A stretch of 64,000 bases of DNA, taken from positions 174,720 to 238,719 of the forward strand of contig JBLHSG010000001.1 of the NCBI GenBank assembly GCA_047626725.1, written 5' to 3'. The notes beneath the pieces are model-generated. The model was not told the DNA's origin. It saw nothing but the letters and a program-made list of their open reading frames with translations, and did not search any database. A program made the position numbers and the translations under genes. Below are positions 24,113 to 32,665 of this stretch, piece by piece. This DNA comes from Ascidiaceihabitans sp034111945 (lineage in GTDB: Bacteria > Pseudomonadota > Alphaproteobacteria > Rhodobacterales > Rhodobacteraceae). The first letter of the stretch is position 1. Every line of letters starts with the position of its first letter.

Positions 24113-25771
24113 TTAGGTCCACGCGATTTCCGCAGGACGGAATTCGAACGAGATGTGGTGACCCGCGCCAACCAGACCTTCTTTGGTGTGGTTGTAAACA
24201 GACTGCCAATACGGCTGAATTGTAACGCCTTCGGATTGAACAATGGCTTGACCTTTGGCCATCAAAGCACGGCGTGCCTCGAGGTCCGGTGTTGCCAGTG
24301 CTTCGGCCAGAATGCCGTCAAATTCGGCGTTTGACCAACCAAATTCGTTCCATGCTTCGTCAGAACGGTAGGCCAAGGCCCAAACCTGAACGCCCAAAGG
24401 ACGGTGGTTCCAGTTTGTGGAAGAGAACGGGTACTTGGACCAGTCATTCCAGAACGTGGAGCCGGGCAGGATTGTCCGTTTCACTTTGATACCAGCGTCG
24501 CGCAATTGAGCAGCGACAGCGTCGGTGGTGTCTTTGCGCCATGCATCGTCGATCGACATCAGCTCGTGCTCGAAATCAGCCATGCCAGCTTCGGCCATCA
24601 GGGCTTTAGCGCCTGCTGGGTCGTGTTTAACTGCTGGCAGTTGGGCGTATTCCGGGTGCATCGGACCAACGTGGTGGTTTTCTGCGACTTGACCACGACC
24701 AGCGTAGCCCAGTTCCAGAAGGATGGCGTTGTCTACGGCCATGGCGATCGCCTTGCGAACGCGCACGTCTGCATATGGCTTTTTGCCATCTACTTCGGCC
24801 AACTGGTTCGGACGGATAACGATTGTCGATGCGGTTACGACTTCGTTGTTTACCCAACCGTCGAACGTATCGAAGATGTCGATGAATTCGCCTTGGATCG
24901 AATAGGTCATGTCGATTTCATCAGCTTCGGCCGCTGCAACCCATGCTGCTGGGTCTGTACCGTAGTCGATAAATTCGATGCGATCGATGTATGCGCCGTT
25001 CCCAGCGTTCCACCAGACGTGATCTTCGTTGCGAACCAGAACAGCTTTTACGCCAACTTCGAGGGACTCTGGCTTGTAAGGGCCGGTGCCAACTGGGTTG
25101 GAAATCGCGGTTTCTGGTGTGTAGGATGCAGGTACAATCGCTGCTGGATAATCTGCCATGCCCGGGATCAACGAGATGTCGGCCACTGGCAAGTTCAGTT
25201 TAACGGTGTGGCTGTCGACAACTTCGATTGCGCCAACAACGGCTTTGTTGGTGTCTGCATCGATCAGCGTTGCGAAACGGCCGGCCATTGAATTGCCTTC
25301 GACGTCTTTGTCACACCAGCCAGTAATGTTGCGCGCAACATCTTCGGCTGTGAAATCAGAACCGTCTGTCCACTTAACGCCTTTACGAACGTTCAGTGTG
25401 TAGGATTTGGCGTCTGCGGATACTTCCCAGCTTTCGAGAAGCTGCGGTTTGAAGGTACCGTCGTTTTCATAAGACACGAGATATTCCAGCCAACCGCGCG
25501 AGAAGTTCGCGATTTGGGACCAGTCATATGTGCGTGGATCTTTGAGCGCGCGTACTTCTGTTTGATAGCGAACTGTGCCGCCAGTTTTGTGGCCAGCTGC
25601 CATTGCAGGTGTTGCCATGCCCAACATGCCGTATGCAGTTGCGGCTGTCGCGCCGAATGCGCTGGCAAGGGCCAGAAATTCGCGGCGGTTTACTTCGTTG
25701 TCACCGGCGCTTGCTGCGGAATCCACGATGGATTGCGGCAAAGGCGAGCCTGTGCGGGTAAAAAATGTCAT
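24113..25771 (-). CDS. ABC transporter substrate-binding protein, family 5 (oligopeptide/dipeptide type), orphan
   Basis: 552-residue periplasmic SBP of the DppA/OppA family. A twin-arginine signal (NRREFLALASA, residues about 28-38) ends near TPAMAAG, followed by family segments such as SYTLNVRKGVKWTDGSDFTAEDV and ISNPVGTGPYKPESLEVG. Unlike most family 5 proteins, no permease or ATPase genes are adjacent, so it must use a transporter encoded elsewhere. Ligands of the family include peptides, opines, nickel and sugars. It has its own terminator and an unusually structured upstream leader, implying separate strong regulation. Confidence 0.9.
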   Translation of the reverse strand: MTFFTRTGSPLPQSIVDSAASAGDNEVNRREFLALASAFGATAATAYGMLGMATPAMAAGHKTGGTVRYQTEVRALKDPRTYDWSQIANFSRGWLEYLVSYENDGTFKPQLLESWEVSADAKSYTLNVRKGVKWTDGSDFTAEDVARNITGWCDKDVEGNSMAGRFATLIDADTNKAVVGAIEVVDSHTVKLNLPVADISLIPGMADYPAAIVPASYTPETAISNPVGTGPYKPESLEVGVKAVLVRNEDHVWWNAGNGAYIDRIEFIDYGTDPAAWVAAAEADEIDMTYSIQGEFIDIFDTFDGWVNNEVVTASTIVIRPNQLAEVDGKKPYADVRVRKAIAMAVDNAILLELGYAGRGQVAENHHVGPMHPEYAQLPAVKHDPAGAKALMAEAGMADFEHELMSIDDAWRKDTTDAVAAQLRDAGIKVKRTILPGSTFWNDWSKYPFSSTNWNHRPLGVQVWALAYRSDEAWNEFGWSNAEFDGILAEALATPDLEARRALMAKGQAIVQSEGVTIQPYWQSVYNHTKEGLVGAGHHISFEFRPAEIAWT

Positions 25772-25985
25772 TGTCTTCCTCTCTGTTGGCGCAGCGATAC
25801 TTAACCGCTTTAGCTAAGCGTCGCGTCACGCGTGTGCGGGTATGTCCCACACTTGGTGTTGCAGTTGATCTGCGTTTTGAACGCCTCCCCTGATGCGGGG
25901 GACATCTGGATAGTCAGTATGCAGACGCATAACGTCAACCCCATGGTTGGGGCCTAGGTTTAATATAATAAAAAGTTTCTGAATT
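25772..25985 (-). promoter_or_regulatory. Hairpin-rich 5' leader of the orphan binding-protein gene
   Basis: Six short hairpins in about 150 nt: 25806-25820 (CGCTT/AAGCG), 25832-25852 (GTGTG-C-GGG with CCCACAC), 25872-25884 (GCGTT/AACGC), 25886-25902 (TCCCC/GGGGA), 25919-25930 (ATGC/GCAT) and 25939-25952 (CCCC/GGGG). Immediately upstream in the leftward direction is an AT-only stretch (25959-25974) suitable as a -10 region. The final hairpin ends 35 nt before the ATG. No known riboswitch class was recognised. Individual 4-5 bp stems occur by chance, but the density is notable. Confidence 0.4.
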
Positions 25986-26266
25986 GCGACCCTTGTACTT
26001 GAGCGTCTTTTATCGGTCTAAAAGCGCCTTTTATCCGCAATCTTCATATTTTAGGGAATTTTGCTGTCACCAACGGTCAGTGTTTTGAAAATCTAGTTTT
26101 CAAAAATACAAATCTATTTTGGTTTTTACGCACATTTATGTGATGCGTTCGCGATCCGAATATCAGGCCGCATGTTGGTGGTAGGGTGATCCAATTGCGG
26201 CGTGTTCCACGCCATACGATGTTTTCAAATCCCATCCGGGATTTGGTTTGGCGCACTTAGCGTGTT
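25986..26266. other. AT-rich intergenic region between mipZ and the binding-protein gene
   Basis: This 281-bp stretch completes the 495-bp gap between the two leftward genes. It is AT-richer than its surroundings and shows no open reading frame with a plausible ribosome-binding sequence. AAATCCC-ATCC-GGGATTT at 26228-26245 forms a seven-pair hairpin after mipZ but without a T-run. Nothing else could be identified. Confidence 0.5.
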
Positions 26267-27076
26267 TTAGAAATCAATGGTGACGCCGGGCAGTTTGAGG
26301 GCCTTCATCAAATCGCGCAGTTCCTGACGGGCTGCGATATTTGAGATATTGAGTTGCTTTACGCCAATGTCCTTGAGGTCCAAAAGCGTTAGGCCGCGCG
26401 GGAAGAGTTCGCGAAAAATGACCCGTTCATTGAATCCGGGGGCGATCCGAAAGCCAATACGAGAGGCGAGCATTTCTATTGCGCGCTCCATTTTTTCTTT
26501 GTTCACCATGCGTTGCGCACCCATTCGGTTACGCACAACGATCCAGTCGATCGGTTTAAGGCCAGCTTGAGCACGCAATTGACGGGCGTTCCAAACCATC
26601 TCAGAATAAACCGATGGTCCTTTGATTTTATCGCCGGTCACATCAATGCGTGCCAGCAAATCGAAATCAACAAAACTGTCATTCAGCGGTGTAATCAAAG
26701 TGTCGGCAAGAGAGTGAGCAACCTGACTGAGCCGTGTGTGAGAGCCCGGGCAATCAATCAGAATGAAATCGCTGTCTGGTTCTAGCGTAGCGACGGCAGC
26801 CGAAAGGCGATGATCATAGATATTTTCGCCGGGTTTCAGCGCATTGGCATCGATTTCAGGTAACTCATGCACATCCGGGCTGGGCAGAGTTAGATTTGCT
26901 GCAGCACAAAATTCTGCTCGATTTTCGACGTAACGACTGAATGTACGTTGACGCAGATCCAAGTCAAGCGCGCTGACCTTGTGCCCCATCCGGGACAAGG
27001 CCGAGGCCACGTGCATAGAAACGGTGGATTTACCCGCGCCGCCTTTTTCATTTCCGACGACGATTATATGCGCCAT
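26267..27076 (-). CDS. mipZ: MipZ-type division-plane positioning ATPase
   Basis: 269-residue ParA/MinD-superfamily ATPase with the deviant Walker A GNEKGGAGKST (residues 8-18) and FILIDCPGS as the Walker B region. The sequence NEKGGAGKSTVSMHVA and the conserved PIDWIVVRNRM and GFNERVIFRELFPRGLTLLDL segments are characteristic of alphaproteobacterial MipZ. It binds ParB near the origin and forms a gradient that blocks FtsZ assembly away from midcell. It stands alone, without parA or parB, as usual for mipZ. Confidence 0.93.
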   Translation of the reverse strand: MAHIIVVGNEKGGAGKSTVSMHVASALSRMGHKVSALDLDLRQRTFSRYVENRAEFCAAANLTLPSPDVHELPEIDANALKPGENIYDHRLSAAVATLEPDSDFILIDCPGSHTRLSQVAHSLADTLITPLNDSFVDFDLLARIDVTGDKIKGPSVYSEMVWNARQLRAQAGLKPIDWIVVRNRMGAQRMVNKEKMERAIEMLASRIGFRIAPGFNERVIFRELFPRGLTLLDLKDIGVKQLNISNIAARQELRDLMKALKLPGVTIDF

Positions 27077-27158
27077 GTCGCAGTCCCCTTTGTCAGGTCA
27101 AACGGTCCTGATCATATGTTTCGTGCACTATATGTTGGGGCAATGCCTTTTGAAAGCG

Positions 27159-28808
27159 TCACATGGATGTATTACCATCCTTTGAGTTTTGCGTGTTGCG
27201 AAGTGGTGTCAGAAGGTCGGCATATCGATACCAATCTGATTGCGCAGCCTGCACGGCGGGAACGTATTTTTCTGACCATTTCAGATGACAGGCATCTACC
27301 AACGCCCTTGCAGTTTGGCCACTTTTTCGGCGCAGTGCATCGCCACAAACCGCGATAACTGATCCGCCGAATTGATTTTCCCAATGGTCCATTAGGCGCC
27401 CACTTTTTTCTTGGAACGCGCGCAGATCACAAAGGTCATGCCGACACCCGAGGTCTTGAGTGTCAAATGCGCCTGAATACATAGCCCATCCGGTTTGCAT
27501 TTGGTCGCGTTTAACATGCACAATTCGGGCTTCTGGCAGTGCTGCGCTGATAAGGCCAGACCAGCGAAAATTAAGCATTGCTGTGTCGATGACAACTTCG
27601 CTATCGCTTGCGGCCTGAAACAAGCCTGCGCGCAGTTCTGATTGCAAAGTCATCAAATCATCGCGGCTGACATCGCGAGCACCGGTTTGCCTTAATTGCC
27701 GGATGAAGCGGGTCATAACAGCGTTAACCATTTGTAATGGACGGGCTGATGTCGGCTGTGCTGCGGATTGCAGTAGATCACTGGCATAGGCGCGACCTGC
27801 GCCTGGCAGTCCGGTGACAAAAATGGGCAAAATCGAAGTTTTTGAACGGGGCAGTGCAGTAAAACGCAGTCGCTTTAGGATGGTGAACAGAGCACTGTCG
27901 TGGCTGCGCCGATAAGACACTGTTTCACGGGCACTTTTGTGAAATTGGGTCAAATATTTTTGAGCGGCATTCCGATCGTCAGCCGCATCGTAGTGGCGGA
28001 ACAGAATGTGGTTCAGTGTCGCCTTTTGCTGTGTCGGTGTAGTTTCACGCAGAGCATTGGCCAAAATGTCAGACAGAACGCTTTTGGTCAGAAGCGGCTG
28101 TTCGGGCGGAATGGATGCGGCAACGACCTTTGCTGATACATCCGGTTTTGAAACCAATGGAGCGCACAACGTACGTACTGCATCGCGATCCTGATCCGTA
28201 ACCGCCAGCCGACGTGCGAGGCGCAATGCTGTACCTTTTGGCTCGATCTGTGCAGAAACGCATGCGTTTTCAAATGCAGACTTTCCCTTGCCCAGTTCGC
28301 GCAAAACCAACGCGCGCAATAGGTGTACGCGTGAGTTTAAGTCAGCAAATTCAAGTACATCAAATGCATCTTGCGGCTGTCCTGCGTTCTGCAAACATTC
28401 GGCTGCGTCACATCGGTACTCAGATGTTTCAAGGTCAAGTGCTGCTGCCCTTTGGAAGCAAGCGGCGGCTTGTCGGTAGCGTTTCAACGCACGCAATGCT
28501 GTGCCTTTTCCTCCCCATAGCGTGGCCAGATCCGATTGCGTTAGTGCACGCTCAAATAATGTAATCGCGTTCAGGTAGTCGCCAGCCGCCAATGTGCAGT
28601 CCGCACGCAAATGCAAAAGGCGTGGTTCAAGTGGGGCAAGGGGATGTAGGGCATCAGCAACGGCTTTTGCTTCATGTGCCTGACCTTGCTGAAGATAAGC
28701 GCGCGCAGTGCTCATCCCGGAAAGGACGTCAGGGCTGAGGGGGACACGCTGCTGCCAAAGCCCAACAATTTTCGAAGGTTGAGGCCGGGCGATTGGCTGC
28801 ATGTTCAT
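27159..28808 (-). CDS. TPR-repeat protein with a C-terminal sulfotransferase-like domain
   Basis: 549 residues. The N-terminal half (about 25-240) is built of TPR-like helical repeats (AGDYLNAITLFERALTQSD, YRQAAACFQRAAALD). The C-terminal half has a sulfotransferase fold: the PAPS 5'-phosphate loop at FVTGLPGAGRAYASDLL and the 3'-phosphate segment VHVKRDQMQTGWAMYS. In relatives the loop reads GLPRSGTT; here R, S, T and T are replaced, so sulfate-donor binding is questionable. Function unknown; predicted cytosolic. Lies 82 bp upstream of mipZ in the same direction. Confidence 0.75.
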   Translation of the reverse strand: MNMQPIARPQPSKIVGLWQQRVPLSPDVLSGMSTARAYLQQGQAHEAKAVADALHPLAPLEPRLLHLRADCTLAAGDYLNAITLFERALTQSDLATLWGGKGTALRALKRYRQAAACFQRAAALDLETSEYRCDAAECLQNAGQPQDAFDVLEFADLNSRVHLLRALVLRELGKGKSAFENACVSAQIEPKGTALRLARRLAVTDQDRDAVRTLCAPLVSKPDVSAKVVAASIPPEQPLLTKSVLSDILANALRETTPTQQKATLNHILFRHYDAADDRNAAQKYLTQFHKSARETVSYRRSHDSALFTILKRLRFTALPRSKTSILPIFVTGLPGAGRAYASDLLQSAAQPTSARPLQMVNAVMTRFIRQLRQTGARDVSRDDLMTLQSELRAGLFQAASDSEVVIDTAMLNFRWSGLISAALPEARIVHVKRDQMQTGWAMYSGAFDTQDLGCRHDLCDLRAFQEKSGRLMDHWENQFGGSVIAVCGDALRRKSGQTARALVDACHLKWSEKYVPAVQAAQSDWYRYADLLTPLRNTQNSKDGNTSM

Positions 28809-28899
28809 CTTTGCGCATTCCTTGCTGTGTTAACATCAGGAACGTGAGCGCAAATGGTTACCAAAGCATCAAAGCCTTGAAGAAAAATTGTCATAAACG

Positions 28900-28930
28900 A
28901 AAAAGGGCACCACTGCGATCAGTGATGCCC
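28900..28930 (-). terminator. Intrinsic terminator of the rplS-rpmE unit
   Basis: Read leftward: an eleven-pair stem (GGGCATCACTG/CAGTGGTGCCC, one G-T pair) with loop ATCG, followed by TTTTTC. It starts 25 bp after the rpmE stop and separates it from the TPR-sulfotransferase gene. Confidence 0.88.
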
Positions 28931-28954
28931 CTGCAATAAAAGTATGCGTTGGGT

Positions 28955-29176
28955 TTAGAAGCCCAGGCCTGCGTACTTGTTTTTGAACTTGGAAACACGG
29001 CCGCCGGTGTCCATCAAACGGCTGTTGCCGCCTGTCCATGCAGGGTGCACGGTAGGATCGATGTCCAGTGACAGTTGGTCGCCTTCGGCGCCCCAAGTGG
29101 ATTTCATTTGAAAGATCGTACCGTCGGTCATTTTGACGTTGATCATGTGATATTCGGGATGTGTATCTGCTTTCAT
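28955..29176 (-). CDS. rpmE: 50S ribosomal protein L31
   Basis: 73 residues beginning MKADTHPEYHMINVKM, with HPAWTG and the conserved TGGRVSKFKNKY end. It has no cysteine at all, so it is the zinc-free (C-minus) form of L31. It binds the central protuberance of the large ribosomal subunit and bridges to the small subunit. It follows rplS by 11 bp and precedes a strong terminator. Confidence 0.95.
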   Translation of the reverse strand: MKADTHPEYHMINVKMTDGTIFQMKSTWGAEGDQLSLDIDPTVHPAWTGGNSRLMDTGGRVSKFKNKYAGLGF

Positions 29177-29187
29177 CTACCCAGTCC

Positions 29188-29562
29188 TTACGCTTTGAGG
29201 GGCTTGTAGTTTGTATCTTCGGCGATACGTGCGGATTTACCACGACGTTCACGCAGATAGTACAATTTCGCGCGACGCACACGGCCACGACGGACAACTG
29301 TGATCTCGTCGATGTTGGTTGAAAACAGCGGGAACACACGTTCGACGCCTTCACCAAAAGAAATTTTGCGAACTGTGAAAGAGCCGGCGATGCCTTTGCC
29401 GTTGTTGCGCGCGATGCACACACCTTCGTAGTTCTGAACACGGGTACGCGTGCCCTCGGTCACTTTAAAACCTACGCGAACTGTGTCGCCGGCTTTGAAA
29501 TCTGGGATGTTTTTGCCCAGAGAGGCGATTTGTTCCGCCTCGATTTGTGCGATCAGGTTCAT
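29188..29562 (-). CDS. rplS: 50S ribosomal protein L19
   Basis: 124 residues with the typical L19 core: IPDFKAGDTVRVGFKVTEG, VQNYEGVCIARNN, FPLFSTNIDEITVVRRGRVRRAKLYYLRERRGKSARI. Located at the 30S-50S interface. In many bacteria rplS directly follows trmD; here five genes' distance and a chemoreceptor gene separate them. A good AGGAGAGCG ribosome-binding sequence precedes the ATG, and the 258-bp upstream gap holds its promoter. Confidence 0.96.
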   Translation of the reverse strand: MNLIAQIEAEQIASLGKNIPDFKAGDTVRVGFKVTEGTRTRVQNYEGVCIARNNGKGIAGSFTVRKISFGEGVERVFPLFSTNIDEITVVRRGRVRRAKLYYLRERRGKSARIAEDTNYKPLKA

Positions 29563-29820
29563 CTGACGCTCTCCTTATATAACGTGGTTTTCCCACTGAT
29601 TTTGCGCGATGCCAGAGCTCTGTGCCTTCATCGGGTCCACCTAGGTGCCCGCCAGAGAATAACGTCATCTTTCCTTAAACGTCTTTTGCGCTGTTCCGCG
29701 GCCACCGAAGAAAGTGGCACAACACAAAAGGTCCGGGCGATGTTTATCGATTCCGAACTAGCGTTGTTTAGGGTTTGCGCGGTTTTAGGTCAAGGGCTGC
29801 ACGCACATGATTTACTGCAG

Positions 29821-31521
29821 TTAAGCGACAGATTTGATGCTTTGCGTTGCACCCATCGTGAAAACCGAAATCGCTTGCGACAAACTGTTGGTGGATTTGT
29901 CTAGAACCACAGTTGTAGCAGAGGTTTCTTCGATCATTTCAGCGTCCTTTTGTGCTGCGCGATCCAGCCCTTCAAGGACGGCGGTGATGTCTGTCAGGCT
30001 CTGGTTTTGCTCATGAATGCTTTGATTAATATAGGTCACTTCGTGGTTGGTTTTTTGCACCGTTTCCAAGATCTTTGACAACGCAGACCCTGATTTTTCG
30101 ACCAAAGTAACACCGTTTTTGACTTGATCTTCGCTTTTGGAAATCAGCGATTTGATCTCGTGCGCGGAGGCAGATGAACGCTGGGCAAGTGCGCGGACTT
30201 CGGTTGCGACAACGGCAAATCCCCGACCTGCATCACCTGCGCGCGCGGCTTCTACCCCGGCATTCAAGGCAAGCAAGTTGGTTTGAAATGCGATGTCTTC
30301 GATCAGGTTCACAATTTTGCTGATTTCACTTGCCGATTCTTCGATTTCGCGCATCGCCAGAACGCATTCGTCGACAACTTTTACGCCATCATCAGCAAAG
30401 TGCTGCGATGTTGCGACGGTTTTATTGGCGCTCACAGCGCTTTGCGCGGCGATGTTGATCGATTTCCCCAGAAATTGCAGGGACACGGTGACATCTGACA
30501 TGGATTGCGCGCGGTCCTCTGATCGTTCTGCATGATCCTTTGAGGACGCGGCGATTTCGGATGCGGTTGCCCGAATGTGCTTGGTTTGCTGGGACACGTT
30601 TTCGATGGTGCGTGTTAACGATGCGATGGCGTCATTATAATTTGTCCGAATGCCTTCATATCCTGGCGGAAACGGGGATAGGATCGCGGCGTTTAAATCA
30701 TTTTCGGCCAAAGACGCCAGCGCATCTGAAAGGGCGGAAACCACGCTTTCCACTGCATTGTGCGACTTTTCTTGTTCCGCGTGCAGATTGTTGATCGCGT
30801 CCAAGGTTGCTGCATCAGCAAGGTTTGTTCGGTCTGTTTGCTCTTGTACCGCGGACAATGCCTGTTGCGCGCGCTGCGTTTGTTGTTCGGCCTCGATTTG
30901 TGCGGCGCGCGCGACATCTCTGGCGTCGCCAGCTTCGGCCAATGATTTTTCTGTTTCAGCCTGCGCAATACGAAGCTGGGCGTTGTCGGCCACTGATTTT
31001 GTTATCATCTGGATACGTTTGCGCACCGCAAAATAAAGTAACGCAGTTTCCATGACCAAGACGCCACCGTGAAACGCCGTACGCAACAACGCCGTGCCTG
31101 TGTCTATTTCTGGATAAATCAATGTCGGTAATGCAAGGCTTAGAACGACGTGGTGCAATGTCTTTAACCCGGCAGCGATCAAAAGTGCGTTGGGATTCAA
31201 CAGTAAAAATATAACAGCAAGTAGGAAAAAATACAAAATGTGGCTGTCCATTTGCCACGCGTGCCCGGCCAATGCTGCTGTGATCAACGCGGTCTGTCCA
31301 ACGCTTGTGAAAACGAACAGATAATCAACAAGGGATGGCACGAAACGTTTGGCGAAAAAGGTAAGTAGGCAGAATGACAGCGCAATTTGGGCTGTCATCG
31401 CCACGTCATTACCAGCAATCCACGCAGCAATAATTGCGACAATTGCGCCTAGATAAACCACACCCAAAACAATGCGCCGACCGTCTGCGCGCCCCCTTTT
31501 AAAATATGCCGTTTCTACCAT
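29821..31521 (-). CDS. Methyl-accepting chemotaxis protein with a membrane-embedded sensor region
   Basis: 566 residues. The N-terminal 170 residues are almost entirely hydrophobic, with about six membrane segments and no large periplasmic domain. A coiled-coil stretch (about 180-260), a HAMP-like connector (DALASLAENDLNAAI) and a C-terminal signalling domain follow. The hairpin tip EDIAFQTNLLALNAGVEAARAGDAGRGFAVVA is intact, so it should bind CheA/CheW. No CheB/CheR-docking pentapeptide is seen at the end. It is an orphan receptor with no che genes nearby; its signal may be membrane state or a hydrophobic ligand. Confidence 0.92.
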   Translation of the reverse strand: MVETAYFKRGRADGRRIVLGVVYLGAIVAIIAAWIAGNDVAMTAQIALSFCLLTFFAKRFVPSLVDYLFVFTSVGQTALITAALAGHAWQMDSHILYFFLLAVIFLLLNPNALLIAAGLKTLHHVVLSLALPTLIYPEIDTGTALLRTAFHGGVLVMETALLYFAVRKRIQMITKSVADNAQLRIAQAETEKSLAEAGDARDVARAAQIEAEQQTQRAQQALSAVQEQTDRTNLADAATLDAINNLHAEQEKSHNAVESVVSALSDALASLAENDLNAAILSPFPPGYEGIRTNYNDAIASLTRTIENVSQQTKHIRATASEIAASSKDHAERSEDRAQSMSDVTVSLQFLGKSINIAAQSAVSANKTVATSQHFADDGVKVVDECVLAMREIEESASEISKIVNLIEDIAFQTNLLALNAGVEAARAGDAGRGFAVVATEVRALAQRSSASAHEIKSLISKSEDQVKNGVTLVEKSGSALSKILETVQKTNHEVTYINQSIHEQNQSLTDITAVLEGLDRAAQKDAEMIEETSATTVVLDKSTNSLSQAISVFTMGATQSIKSVA

Positions 31522-31803
31522 TTACCACTTCCACAAAATAACCTGACCAACACAAAACTATCCAAAGACACATGCCAAAAATAAGGCTACGGGATCACCC
31601 GCACGGATTTGCATGCCGCCCTAAATCACCAAAGATATCGCAAAATCTCTAGGTCCCGAAACAAACCAGAAAGGACCTGAAAATATGCCATGAGTCGATT
31701 TTTCTTGGACCACTGTTTAAGGCAAATCCGTTGCGAATTTGTAAATCTGATTAGAAAAATACATCTAGTTTAGCCGGTAAAACGCGAACCAAAGGTCGGC
31801 TTT

Positions 31804-32658
31804 CTAATACATCTTCATGTCTAGCAAAACGATTTCGGAATACAGGTGATCAACATCAACTGGCTGTATCGCACCTAGGGTATAAAATCGTGGCACTGCG
31901 AAATTTTCAATCGCATCAGGCGTTACATCACCCAAAATAAACCGGCTATCCACGGACAAAACAGCCCCGGTTTCGGGCAAAATTTGATCCGCAATTGCGC
32001 GGGCACAACGGGCAAACAGGTCCGGCCGGCTCACGTGCATTGTTTCGTAAGTCAAATATTCATCGTGTTTTTGCTTGATCATGAACATGAAAAAACACCA
32101 ACCATCTGGCGTTTTCACCAGTCGTGATTGCAGGTTCAGACCTTGATGATCTTTCAGGATTTGACGATCTTGAGACGTCAAATTCGGGTCGTCAATCGAT
32201 GGATTTTCGACCAAATCAATCGCGCCTGAATGACTGCGCGCTTTCCAAACAAACCGCTGGGAATCCAAGGCTTTGAAGCCGGCGCGTTCGACGACAGGAA
32301 CGGCCCCTTTGGCGGATGAATAGTTGGTCACAGTGACGTCTGGATCAGCCGTGATTAGCGCCAACATTTGACTGCCCAGCCCCATTCCACGATGGGATTT
32401 CAGAACATACCAAGAGGTCATATTCATCGTACGCTTAAGGCCCGTTTTGGTCATCCGCGTGGCACTGATCAGTCCTAAAACGCCGACCAAAACACCTTTG
32501 TCCCGCACCGTGACCGCATAAGGTGCATCGCCGCCCCAACGCCCGTCCAGCACGCGACGCCACCCGTCGATATCCCACTTTGCTTTTGGAAATGCAGCAC
32601 ACATGAATTGCGCAATTTCTTCGCGTTCGGGGGGCAGGGCGTAGGCGATTTGTACCAT
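31804..32658 (-). CDS. GNAT-type acetyltransferase domain protein
   Basis: 284 residues. The first 150 show GNAT features: an N-terminal strand-helix segment, VGVLGLISATRM, and SHRGMGLGSQMLALI as the acetyl-CoA pyrophosphate loop (R/Q-x-x-G-x-G/A pattern RGMGLG). The remaining 130 residues are a second region of unclear relationship. It follows the deacetylase-like gene by 7 bp. Substrate unknown; a cell-surface or amino-sugar target is only a guess from the neighbour. Confidence 0.65.
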   Translation of the reverse strand: MVQIAYALPPEREEIAQFMCAAFPKAKWDIDGWRRVLDGRWGGDAPYAVTVRDKGVLVGVLGLISATRMTKTGLKRTMNMTSWYVLKSHRGMGLGSQMLALITADPDVTVTNYSSAKGAVPVVERAGFKALDSQRFVWKARSHSGAIDLVENPSIDDPNLTSQDRQILKDHQGLNLQSRLVKTPDGWCFFMFMIKQKHDEYLTYETMHVSRPDLFARCARAIADQILPETGAVLSVDSRFILGDVTPDAIENFAVPRFYTLGAIQPVDVDHLYSEIVLLDMKMY

Positions 32659-32665
32659 GTGCGCG

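Noticed and set aside
24404..25291. Rightward open frame of 295 codons over the binding-protein gene
   Set aside because: Rich in Cys, Val and Asp in a way typical of antisense frames; it lies wholly inside the family 5 binding protein and has no ribosome-binding sequence.
26228..26245. Terminator after mipZ
   Set aside because: The AAATCCC/GGGATTT hairpin has no T-run on either strand, so termination there is not supported.
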